In this document: in pieces, positions 25,175-33,440 of the stretch
How positions within the stretch are numbered: the first letter of the stretch is position 1
Layout: each line of letters opens with the position of its first letter
Origin: CAXXOK01 sp963664595
Lineage (GTDB): Bacteria; Bacillota; Clostridia; Christensenellales; Aristaeellaceae
NCBI GenBank assembly: GCA_963664595.2
Contig: CAXXOK010000011.1
Coordinates: 434,001 to 498,000, forward strand
DNA: 64,000 nucleotides
Direction: 5' to 3'
Made by a program: the position numbers and the translations under genes
The notes under the pieces: model-generated
The model's database searches: none
What the model saw: the letters and a program-made list of their open reading frames with translations, nothing else
Told to the model about the DNA's origin: nothing

Positions 25175-28138
25175 ATGTGGAACGGAAATCAACCGGAGCT
25201 AGATACCACTGTATTTCAGGGAGCAGTGGGCGAGCTGCTGGACAATGTGCTCATCCATTGCGCAACCGAGCGTATTTCACCCGTTACGGGCTTCCATATC
25301 CTGCGCTGCCTGCTGACCCTGAGGACGGATTCGGAGGAATTCCTGAAGATGCCGGAGGCCAAACGCAGCGAGTACGCCAATGCGTCGCTGATGCTTCGCA
25401 GCCACGTGGCGGAGGGCGTTACGGCCGGCGACTGCGTGGAGGCGATTGACGCCATCTTTGTTCCCGGCGAGACGGAGATCAATCCGTTCCTGCGCGAATG
25501 CTGGGATCCGTCCCTGGCTGATATCGCTGATGCGCTGGAGAAGGACGCCAGCATCCACGATCTGCTTTACCGCATGTTCACCCGGCAGGCCGATGTGTTT
25601 GCCACCGACGCGGATGTGGCAAGCCTGTTTGTTCCCATCGGGCCGCCACCTGCACCGATCTGCGTCTTTCTGCCGGACGGCGCACTGAACGGCGACGCCT
25701 TTTCGGATCGCTTTTTGTACCTGGTGGGGCAAGGGCTCGGGCTTACGTCCGAATCGGGCCGGGACGCCGCAACACCGCTGCATCTTTTGTATGCCTCGGT
25801 ATCCCTGCGCGAATCCTACCTCAACGCCGTGCTTGAAAAAGTGAACGTAGGCTACAGCGAAATCCGGTATGATACCGCTTTTCAGGCGCTGCTATACCGC
25901 TGCGCCCCGACCAACGTGAAGCTGCTTCCGCACCGGGACAGCTTTACGAAAAAAACAGCCGAGCTTTTATCGCAAGCCATGCAAATGGCGCTCTCCATCG
26001 GGCGCGACCGGATCGGCGAAAGAGAATTTCTGCTGAGCGTTTTACAAACCGGGGATATCAACACGCTCAGCTTTCTGGAAAACACATTGAAATGGCCGTT
26101 GACACCCCTGCGGGAAACAGCGCACAGAACGGAGGAGGCGGACGTAATCCAGCCGATCCTGCCGCCGCCCATATTCAAGGCTGTACACCTTGGCAGTGAA
26201 CAGCAGAAAGAATACGTGCAGCGGAAAGGCCCTCAGGAGCAAATTACCAAATGCTTTCTGCGCAGAGATTTTCATAACGTCATCCTGTGTGGGGACAGCG
26301 GCACCGGCCGTACCAGCATCGCCTGCAGCCTGGCGCAGGCCCTGCGGCAGAACGCATACGAAAGCCTGCGCTACATGCCCATGATCTATGTCGATCTTGC
26401 CGCCCTGCCAACCCAGCGGTATATAGCCTGCGTCGAGGAGCTGCTGGAATTTATGGAATGGAATTCCCACAGAATCTATGTGGTGGACGGCCTGCACCGC
26501 TATTTTCAAGAAAATATCCACACCTGCGAGCAGCGCCTGACGCACAGCAAATACCGCCTGATGATGATCCTGTCGCCCCAGGATCTCATCGAGCTGCAAA
26601 ACCCGAAGGATCCTTCCGATCTGCCGATCATCACCAAGTTTCTTCAGGAGAGCGTGAATATCGTGGATATTCAGGAGCCCTCCCACGATGAAAGCCTGAA
26701 AATCATCGAAAGCGAGCTTCCGCTCATCGAGAGCCGCTTCGGCATCACCATTCCGCGGGATATCTGCGGCACGGTCTACCGGATGGCCAGCGATTACCTG
26801 CTGGCGCAGCGGTTTCCCAAAAAGGCTATCAGCCTGATTACGCGCACCGCCGCGGATATGGCGGCGGAAGCCGAGCTCCGGGGCCAGGACAAACCGGAAA
26901 TGACCCGGGAGGATATCGCGGGACGGCTGTCCGAGATTACTGAACTGCCTGCGGAAACAATCCTCGGCATCGGCGCCGAAAAGGACTATCTGTCCATCCT
27001 CTCCAAAGCCGTGAAGGGGCAGAACGTCGCCGTATCCAAGGTTGCCGACCGCCTCGACCTGATCCAGAAGGGTCTGGTGGACAAAAACAAGCCCGCGGCC
27101 ATTTTCCTGTTCGCAGGCCTGTCCGGCACGGGCAAAACGGAGCTTGCCAAGCAAATCGCACAGGTGTACTCTAATTCCCGCAAGCTGATCACCTACGCCA
27201 TGGCCGATTTCCCCGAGGAGCACAGCGTGTCCGGGCTGATCGGCGCGCCGTCCGGATATGTAGGCTGCGAGGAGGGCGGAAAGCTGATCAAGGATTTGAA
27301 CCGCGATCCGTATTCTGTGGTGCTGCTTGACGAGGTGGAAAAGGCTCACCCCAAAATATGGGACCCTTTCCTCAACCTGTTCGACGAGGGAATCATCACG
27401 GACAGGCGCGGCGTTACGGCCTACGGCAACAAAGCCTTCTTTGTTCTGACCTCCAACATCGGCCAGTATGAGATTGCCGATATGCTTTCCCGCCATGCGG
27501 AGATGTCGGAAATCGAGGAAAAGGTGAAGTACGAGCTTGCCAACGCCACCTTCGGCAGCGGCGGCAGAAGCCAGAAGTGTTTCCGCCCCGAGTTTCTCGG
27601 CCGCATCATGCCGCGCGGCGGCATCGTGGTGTTCAACGCGCTCAGCCAGGAAGCCCTGACGGGGATTGCCCGCAATAAGATTTTCGGCATCGCGTCGGAT
27701 TACGGCAGCACGCACGAGGGCAGTAAGTTGATCGTGGATGACGCCGTGATCGAAAGGATCGCGGGAATCGCGTGGGAGCAGAACGAAAAAGCCATCCGTG
27801 CCCGCGTTTCCTATGTGGGTGGCCGCGGCCTGGGCGAGCTGATTGACCGCTATATCAACAAGAAAATCTCCGTGGACATCCGGAAAATCGCATCCGCGCC
27901 TCTGGTGCGCATCGTGATGAACGGCGACGATACCACATTGATCCCCGAGTTCTCCGGTGAGGCGGCCGCCGAATACCTGCAAAGCCAGCGCAATGCGATG
28001 ATCACGCGCATAACAGATCGCTTCGGGACAATCGCCGCGGTCGAATCGGGTGTGTTCAGCGATATGAACGACGCGCAGCTGGCGCGGATGGATGCGCTGC
28101 TGTCCGAGGTTTGCGGCACAATCAGAGGTGGCAGGTAA
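25175..28138 (+). CDS. ClpA/ClpB-like double AAA+ ATPase with degenerate first ATPase domain
   Basis: A 987-residue protein. Residues 1-330 are mostly helical and resemble two loose Clp N-type repeats (the IGEREFLLSVLQTGDINTL segment is clear). D1 has Walker A GDSGTGRTS near 373 but its Walker B is YVVDGLHRYF near 434, lacking the usual Asp-Glu pair. D2 is canonical: Walker A GLSGTGKTELAKQIAQVY near 648, Walker B VVLLDEVEKAHPKIWDPF near 715, sensor FVLTSNIGQYE near 756 and a ClpB-type C-terminal domain with RPEFLGRI. No ClpP-docking tripeptide is evident. It likely unfolds or remodels proteins. The stop codon overlaps the next gene's start by one base. Confidence 0.92.
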   Translation: MWNGNQPELDTTVFQGAVGELLDNVLIHCATERISPVTGFHILRCLLTLRTDSEEFLKMPEAKRSEYANASLMLRSHVAEGVTAGDCVEAIDAIFVPGETEINPFLRECWDPSLADIADALEKDASIHDLLYRMFTRQADVFATDADVASLFVPIGPPPAPICVFLPDGALNGDAFSDRFLYLVGQGLGLTSESGRDAATPLHLLYASVSLRESYLNAVLEKVNVGYSEIRYDTAFQALLYRCAPTNVKLLPHRDSFTKKTAELLSQAMQMALSIGRDRIGEREFLLSVLQTGDINTLSFLENTLKWPLTPLRETAHRTEEADVIQPILPPPIFKAVHLGSEQQKEYVQRKGPQEQITKCFLRRDFHNVILCGDSGTGRTSIACSLAQALRQNAYESLRYMPMIYVDLAALPTQRYIACVEELLEFMEWNSHRIYVVDGLHRYFQENIHTCEQRLTHSKYRLMMILSPQDLIELQNPKDPSDLPIITKFLQESVNIVDIQEPSHDESLKIIESELPLIESRFGITIPRDICGTVYRMASDYLLAQRFPKKAISLITRTAADMAAEAELRGQDKPEMTREDIAGRLSEITELPAETILGIGAEKDYLSILSKAVKGQNVAVSKVADRLDLIQKGLVDKNKPAAIFLFAGLSGTGKTELAKQIAQVYSNSRKLITYAMADFPEEHSVSGLIGAPSGYVGCEEGGKLIKDLNRDPYSVVLLDEVEKAHPKIWDPFLNLFDEGIITDRRGVTAYGNKAFFVLTSNIGQYEIADMLSRHAEMSEIEEKVKYELANATFGSGGRSQKCFRPEFLGRIMPRGGIVVFNALSQEALTGIARNKIFGIASDYGSTHEGSKLIVDDAVIERIAGIAWEQNEKAIRARVSYVGGRGLGELIDRYINKKISVDIRKIASAPLVRIVMNGDDTTLIPEFSGEAAAEYLQSQRNAMITRITDRFGTIAAVESGVFSDMNDAQLARMDALLSEVCGTIRGGR

Positions 28139-29349
28139 TGGCAGGCATAAACAGGGTGGGCAGCATCATCGGCAACGGCAAATACAAGCTGGTATCCCGG
28201 CTTGGCAGCGGTTGCTTCGGCACCGTATACCGCGCGGAGGAGTACCTAGACGGCGCGGCCGTCCGGGAGGTTGCGCTCAAAATCTATTCTCCGGAAGCAA
28301 CCCGGCTGGGCAGCGTGGAGGGCATGTTTGAGGACTGCGCCCTCCCCGCGAAGATCATGGCGAGCGACGCGCCGCTGGAGCAGAAACAGCATTTTGTGGC
28401 TATCCACGACTTTGGCAAGCTGGAAACGCCGGACGGGCCGTGCTCCTTTGTATCCATGGAGCTTGTGCGCCGGGCCAATACAATGGAGGATCTCATCGAG
28501 CGTTCCGCCCGCAGCGGATATTACCCCTCCGAGGAAACCATCGTCGGGTATATGAAGCAGTTCTTCGGGGCGCTATCGCTGGCGCACCGGGCGGGTGTCC
28601 TGCACCGGGATATCAAGGGCGCCAACATCATGATTGCCGACGGCATTCTGAAAATTGTAGATTTTGGGATGGGCGCTTATCTGGATGATCGGGACGCGGC
28701 ACTGAAAACGACGATCTCCATCTACGCGCCGGAGAACTTCAAGGGTAAATATACGGTCGCTTCCGATATCTACCAGGCCGGGCTGATGTTCTACAAATAC
28801 TACACCGGATACGCGCCGTTTGAAAAACGCGAGTTTTACACCGAAAACCCTACCGAGCACGCGCGTCAGCTGCGGTTGAAGTTCCAGTACCTCCCCGGCA
28901 GCAAATTTCCCAACGTGACTCCGTCCGAGCTGCTGGACAGCGTGCTGTCCAAGTGCCTGCGGTATGCGGAGGACACACGCTTCCAGTCCGCGCAGGAGGT
29001 GCTGGACGCATTGGAGCAGCAGGACGCAGGCCTGCTCGTGCAGGAAGCGATCGGCATGGGCAATTATGACTATGCCATCCAGCTCGCCCGGAAGGGGCTT
29101 GCCCGTGAAACCCTCTCCCCGGAAGAAAAGGTTACCCTGCTCTGGGCGCTGGGCAGCGCCCAGCGGGGTAAGAGTCTTGCGGACGAAGCGCTGAATCAGC
29201 TTCGGGAAGCCTATCAGGAAGCGGAAACCAGCTTCGTTTTTTTTCACCTGCCCACGCGGCACAACCAGCTGGTATCCGAAATCGAAACGCTGTACCGCCA
29301 AAAAGGACAGGCCGGCATGGCCCGGCTTTGGAATAAAAAACTGAAATAA
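28138..29349 (+). CDS. Ser/Thr protein kinase with C-terminal TPR-like domain
   Basis: A 403-residue Hanks-type kinase with an intact glycine loop (LGSGCFGTVYRAEE, residues about 20-33), ALKIYS, HRDIKGANIMIAD near 155, VDFGMGAYLDD near 174 and YAPENFKGKYTVASDIYQAG. The last 100 residues (YDYAIQLARKGLARETLSPE onward) are helical and TPR-like. The start is ATG 28138, sharing one base with the TAA of the Clp-like gene (TAATG), so the two proteins are made in coupled amounts. There is no membrane helix. Together with the first kinase it suggests that the chaperone and conjugation machinery is under phosphorylation control. Confidence 0.92.
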   Translation: MAGINRVGSIIGNGKYKLVSRLGSGCFGTVYRAEEYLDGAAVREVALKIYSPEATRLGSVEGMFEDCALPAKIMASDAPLEQKQHFVAIHDFGKLETPDGPCSFVSMELVRRANTMEDLIERSARSGYYPSEETIVGYMKQFFGALSLAHRAGVLHRDIKGANIMIADGILKIVDFGMGAYLDDRDAALKTTISIYAPENFKGKYTVASDIYQAGLMFYKYYTGYAPFEKREFYTENPTEHARQLRLKFQYLPGSKFPNVTPSELLDSVLSKCLRYAEDTRFQSAQEVLDALEQQDAGLLVQEAIGMGNYDYAIQLARKGLARETLSPEEKVTLLWALGSAQRGKSLADEALNQLREAYQEAETSFVFFHLPTRHNQLVSEIETLYRQKGQAGMARLWNKKLK

Positions 29350-29361
29350 GGAGTTGTCGAT

Positions 29362-30138
29362 ATGGATTGGCTGCAAAAGAGAAATGCCCCGGCGGATCTG
29401 CACAAGGTCAAAAACCCGGCAGAGCTCGTGGCAAGTCTGATGATCGCTCAAAAAAAGGACGCGGAGGCCGCTTCCAGGCAGTACGGCGAGGCAGAGAAAA
29501 AGCTGAACCGGCTGGCCTGCCAGACGGCGCTTGAGGTATTCCGCGCTGGCAGAAGCGAAGCGCCGCCGCCGCTTGCCAAGGCAATTGGGGATATTCTGGA
29601 AAACGCGGGCGTGGAGATGATCCTGTACGATGGCCGGGATCTGACCGAGGGGATACAGAAAACCACCGACATTGTCGAGTGGGTTCCGGGCAGCACAGAC
29701 CGGGAAACGGTAGGTGAAACGCTTGAGCCGGAAATCCGCCGCGACGGTATTCTGCTGCACCAGGCAAAGCTATCCTGCCGGAAAGCCGCCGAAAAAACGC
29801 CGGAGGCCGCCGCGCCGGACTCGGTACCCGTGCAGGCCGGGCCCGGCGCCGTGGAAGCCGAGGCGGCAAATGAGGCAGAAGCGGAAGCCGAAGTGAAAAA
29901 GAACGCAGCCGAAGCACAACCCGCGTCGAAGGATGCTGTGGCTGAGGCTGTGGCAAAAGCAGGGCCCGCCACGGAAGAGGATACAGCCGACGAGGAGCCT
30001 GTGCAAACGGTTACACTTACCACCGTCAGCCCGGCGCGTATCGGATGGTTTCAGCGAATCCTCAGCATTTTTGCCAGGCTATGGAGCCAAACCAAAATAA
30101 CAGCATCGAAGGAGGCAGCCCCGAATGAAGATCAGTAA
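29362..30138 (+). CDS. GrpE-like partner of the adjacent Hsp70, low-complexity linker
   Basis: A 258-residue protein. After a helical N-terminus, residues about 75-140 (GVEMILYDGRDLTEGIQKTT, VGETLEPEIRRDGILLHQAK, LSC) have the layout of the C-terminal beta domain of GrpE, where a strand hairpin contacts the Hsp70 nucleotide-binding domain. Next comes about 80 residues rich in Ala, Glu and Pro, then a short amphipathic or membrane-touching segment (SPARIGWFQRILSIFARLW). Its end overlaps the Hsp70 gene by 14 bases. GrpE identity is inferred from pattern and position and should be treated as probable, not proved. AAGGAG precedes ATG. Confidence 0.65.
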   Translation: MDWLQKRNAPADLHKVKNPAELVASLMIAQKKDAEAASRQYGEAEKKLNRLACQTALEVFRAGRSEAPPPLAKAIGDILENAGVEMILYDGRDLTEGIQKTTDIVEWVPGSTDRETVGETLEPEIRRDGILLHQAKLSCRKAAEKTPEAAAPDSVPVQAGPGAVEAEAANEAEAEAEVKKNAAEAQPASKDAVAEAVAKAGPATEEDTADEEPVQTVTLTTVSPARIGWFQRILSIFARLWSQTKITASKEAAPNEDQ

Positions 30139-32710
30139 GGCGGTTGGGATTGACCTGGGCACGACAAACAGCGTCATTGCCATCATGAAGGAAGACAATC
30201 AGGAAATCATCTGCAACAAGGAAAACGGCCGGAAAACCTTCCCTTCCGTTGTCGTGTATGATACGCAGAGTCAATCCGTCAAGTGCGGGCAGCTGGCATT
30301 CAACCGGCGCGGCACCAGGCCGGAGCCAATCGTATCCATCAAACGCCAGATGGGCAACCCGCAATACAGGGCTGCCGTGGGCGACCGGCAGATGTCGCCC
30401 AGCGAGGTTTCCGCGGTTGTGCTCAGGGAAATGAAAAACCAGATGGAAGCATACCTCCATCAAATCGACGGCTATGAAGAGTACGTGGTTGACCGCGCGG
30501 TGATCACCGTACCGGCATACTTCACCTCGGACGCGAAAGAGGCAACCACGAAGGCCGGCGAGCTGGCCGGCCTGCAGGTGGAGCTGACGCTGCAGGAGCC
30601 CACCGCCTCCGCGCTGTACTACTGCAAGCATAACCAGATCGACGATGATATTTTCATGGTGTACGATCTGGGCGGCGGCACCTTCGACGTCTCCATCGTC
30701 CGCATGGCCGGCGGCGTTGCGGATGTGATCGGTATCGCGGGCAATAATTACCTCGGCGGCGATAATTTTGACGAGCTGCTTGCCAACAAGCTGCTGAAAA
30801 TTTTACAGGATCCGGGACAGGGATACGATCTGAACCTGGACATCTACAACGACGAGGAGGACGCGCGCCGCTTCACTCGCCTGAAGCTGGAAGCGGAGGT
30901 CATCAAGAAAAAGCTGTCCGAAAACAACGAGTACTACATCGCCAACGAAGGTGTGTTCACCGATAAAAACGGCGCAAAGGTCAACCTGGCGGCGGAGATC
31001 ACCCGCGCAGAATTCGAAGACCTCATCCGCCCGGTGCTGATGACGACGCTGGAGGAATGCGACAAAGCGCTTGCGGAGGCGCAGCAGAAGAAGGGCATCA
31101 CGCTGGATCAGATCAAGGGCGTGCTGCTGGTCGGCGGCAGCACCCATATCCCACTCGTCAAGGAAATTGTGCGGGAACGTTTCACCAACCCCGATCTGCC
31201 CATCCATACCATCGAGCCCGAGCCGCTTACCCAGGATCCTGATATGGCGGTCGGATACGGCGCGGCCATCGCGGCCTCGTCACTGGAAACGCGCAAGATT
31301 TCGGACGCGATTACCGATCACAGCGGCAATCCCGCGCTGGTGCTGTCTGTTTCCACACTACCCGGCGTATGGGCTAGTGCGGGTAAAAGCACCGTCAAGG
31401 GCCAGCTGACCGCCGTGGAGGGCACGCTGCCCGCTGGCTGTACGGCCAAGGTACAGCGCGCGGACGGCACCTTCTCCGCCGAATTCCCGGTGGAAGCGGA
31501 CGGATCGTTTTCCTTCAGCAAGCTGCCCGCCAGGGAAAAGAACGATCCATATGCCTGCTCCGTATGGGCGGACGGCCAGAAGTTGCTGGATTTCACCTTC
31601 AACGCCGCCGTCGGCGAGGTTGGCGATGTACCGGTGGTACTGTCCCGCAACTATTATATTGAGGTAACCCGTTCAAATACGGGCTCAACGGAGCTGTTTC
31701 CGCTGCTGCTCAAGGGCACGCCGCTGCCCACCTCCAACAGCTATGCGTTCACGGTGCTCAACGAATATATGGCGGAGCTTCGCTTTTTTGAGGAAACAAG
31801 GTTCCTGAAAAAGGTGCCGATCATCTTCGATCCGCCGATCCCGGCCGGCACCCCCATTTCCCTGTCGATCAGCTGCAACAAGCAGAGCATCTTCTCGGCG
31901 CTCGCAAAGGTCGCGGACAAGACCATCAGCATCGAGTTCGAGTCCTCTCCGCCCCCGCCCCCGCCCACCGAGGAAGAGATCCGCAATCATATCAACCGGT
32001 TTGAGCAGGTTAAGCCGACGCTGAACAAGGGCAAGGAAATCGCCGCCCAGAAGAAGATCGAACGCTATTTGGACGATATCCATCAGGGCATCGCCGAAAA
32101 GGATGTCAACAAGGCGATCGACCGGTTCAACGAGATGATCGCGTATGTGGATAAGCTGCAGCCGGTATCCGTTTCACTGAAGCCCAGTCAGGAAGCCTTC
32201 GAGAGCCTGGTCAACAAGTGCGAGAGGCTCAACGCGGAATCCGCGCAGGGCTCTGCGGATACCCTGGCCGAAATCCAAAGCATCCGCAGCAGCGGAGCCG
32301 TGTGCTACGAACGCGGCGACCAGGCCGGATTGACGGATGCGCAGAAGAAGCTCTCACGCATCCAAAAGCACCTGGAAGAAAACACCGGAGAACCGAAGCC
32401 CCAGCCCCCGACAACCCCACAGGAAAAGCTGCTGGAGCTGTGTCAGATCACGCTTACCATTATTCAGATGGTTGACGGGCGAACCGATCTGCCGGAGGCG
32501 TTCCGTAAAAATCAAATGAGCACGAAAGCGGATGACCAGCGTACAGTGCTTGCCGCCATGCAGAGCCTGATGTTTGAAACTGACGAAGAAAAGCTCTCCC
32601 AATCCATCATCACCGTCAGCAAAATCGGACAGCGATGGCACAAGATCCAACATATGGTGTTTGGCGTTGGCGCAGAGGAGCAGCAGCCGCAAAACGGTAT
32701 CCAGCATTAA
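30125..32710 (+). CDS. Hsp70 (DnaK-like) chaperone with a non-standard C-terminal half
   Basis: An 861-residue protein, longer than DnaK (about 610-640). The ATPase domain is canonical: AVGIDLGTTNSVIAIM, VPAYFTSDAKEATTKAGELA, VYDLGGGTFDVSIV near 178, and LLVGGSTHIPLVKEIV near 333. After residue 390 the normal substrate-binding domain is replaced. A first part reads like one or two beta-sandwich modules (KGQLTAVEGTLPAGCTAKVQ, DGSFSFSKLPAREKNDPYAC). It is followed by a diverged beta segment, a PPPPPP linker near 610 and a helical region to the end. It probably uses ATP cycling to bind specific partners, with the GrpE-like protein as exchange factor; no J-domain protein is encoded nearby. Confidence 0.93.
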   Translation: MKISKAVGIDLGTTNSVIAIMKEDNQEIICNKENGRKTFPSVVVYDTQSQSVKCGQLAFNRRGTRPEPIVSIKRQMGNPQYRAAVGDRQMSPSEVSAVVLREMKNQMEAYLHQIDGYEEYVVDRAVITVPAYFTSDAKEATTKAGELAGLQVELTLQEPTASALYYCKHNQIDDDIFMVYDLGGGTFDVSIVRMAGGVADVIGIAGNNYLGGDNFDELLANKLLKILQDPGQGYDLNLDIYNDEEDARRFTRLKLEAEVIKKKLSENNEYYIANEGVFTDKNGAKVNLAAEITRAEFEDLIRPVLMTTLEECDKALAEAQQKKGITLDQIKGVLLVGGSTHIPLVKEIVRERFTNPDLPIHTIEPEPLTQDPDMAVGYGAAIAASSLETRKISDAITDHSGNPALVLSVSTLPGVWASAGKSTVKGQLTAVEGTLPAGCTAKVQRADGTFSAEFPVEADGSFSFSKLPAREKNDPYACSVWADGQKLLDFTFNAAVGEVGDVPVVLSRNYYIEVTRSNTGSTELFPLLLKGTPLPTSNSYAFTVLNEYMAELRFFEETRFLKKVPIIFDPPIPAGTPISLSISCNKQSIFSALAKVADKTISIEFESSPPPPPPTEEEIRNHINRFEQVKPTLNKGKEIAAQKKIERYLDDIHQGIAEKDVNKAIDRFNEMIAYVDKLQPVSVSLKPSQEAFESLVNKCERLNAESAQGSADTLAEIQSIRSSGAVCYERGDQAGLTDAQKKLSRIQKHLEENTGEPKPQPPTTPQEKLLELCQITLTIIQMVDGRTDLPEAFRKNQMSTKADDQRTVLAAMQSLMFETDEEKLSQSIITVSKIGQRWHKIQHMVFGVGAEEQQPQNGIQH

Positions 32711-32740
32711 TGAAATACCAGCAGGAAAGGAGACATCCGT

Positions 32741-33199
32741 ATGCATTGTCCGATCTGTGCGAGTGTTATTGCGCTCGATGAAACAGTTTGCCCCAGTTGT
32801 AAAACCTCGGTGGCCGAATACCGGCAGGTATACTACGCACCGGATATTCTCTTCAACCAGGGCATCGATTATATCCGTCAGGAGCGGTATGTGGACGCGT
32901 GCGACAGGCTGTGCGCCGCCGCAAGCCTGAAGAAGGACGATCTGCAAATCCTTCAGGCGTGGGCTTATGCCGCGGAGAAGGCCGAAAACATCCCGCTCGC
33001 ACTCAACGTGCTCGCGGAGATGATGGCGATTGCCGATGATCCGGAAACCGAGAAACACTACGAGGCACTGAGCGTAAAATTGGAAAAGGATGACGATACC
33101 ACCCGGAAGCTGTTGACGGAGATACTGGATGTGCAGAGCGCCGCGATGGAGCAAATGGCGGCGGGGATGCGCGGCATCGTTTCGAAATACGGGCAGTAA
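32741..33199 (+). CDS. Zinc-ribbon protein with TPR-like helices
   Basis: A 152-residue protein. The N-terminus has two CxxC pairs (MHCPICASVIALDETVCPSC) forming a zinc ribbon; residues 35-110 contain TPR-like helices (ILFNQGIDYIRQERYVDACD, LQILQAWAYAAEKAENIPLA). The rest is helical. It ends the chaperone part of the operon and is likely an adaptor that joins the kinases, Hsp70 or the Clp-like ATPase. AAAGGAGACATCCGT precedes ATG 32741. Confidence 0.78.
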   Translation: MHCPICASVIALDETVCPSCKTSVAEYRQVYYAPDILFNQGIDYIRQERYVDACDRLCAAASLKKDDLQILQAWAYAAEKAENIPLALNVLAEMMAIADDPETEKHYEALSVKLEKDDDTTRKLLTEILDVQSAAMEQMAAGMRGIVSKYGQ

Positions 33200-33245
33200 G
33201 GCAATCCTGTCCATGCCGCTTTGGGCGGGTTACGTCCGTCATTAT

Positions 33246-33277
33246 CCAGGCAAGCGATGCTCAAATCGCTTGCCTGG
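33246..33277. terminator. Perfect 13-bp hairpin behind the zinc-ribbon gene
   Basis: CCAGGCAAGCGAT (33246-33258) pairs perfectly with ATCGCTTGCCTGG (33265-33277) around a six-base loop. There is no T tract, so it may be an RNA-processing or stabilising structure rather than a true terminator. It lies between the zinc-ribbon gene and the membrane-protein gene. Confidence 0.55.
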
Positions 33278-33440
33278 CATTCAATGCAACCCTGAATGCA
33301 AACCCGGAAATTTCCTGTGGTATTGTATTCACAGATAGACGATGATGAAAAATCGCGCGGGGCGGTGTGGATACGCCGCCGTCCCGGCAATGCCCAGTCG
33401 GCGTTTATTCTGATGATATAAGAATTGAGGGGGCAAACAG

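Noticed and set aside
26042..27982. Long open frames antisense to the Clp-like, transketolase and Hsp70-region genes (also about 585-1940 and 1463-3235, minus strand)
   Set aside because: They mirror GC-rich codon use of the real genes, have Arg/His/Gly-rich translations with no family pattern and no ribosome binding sites.
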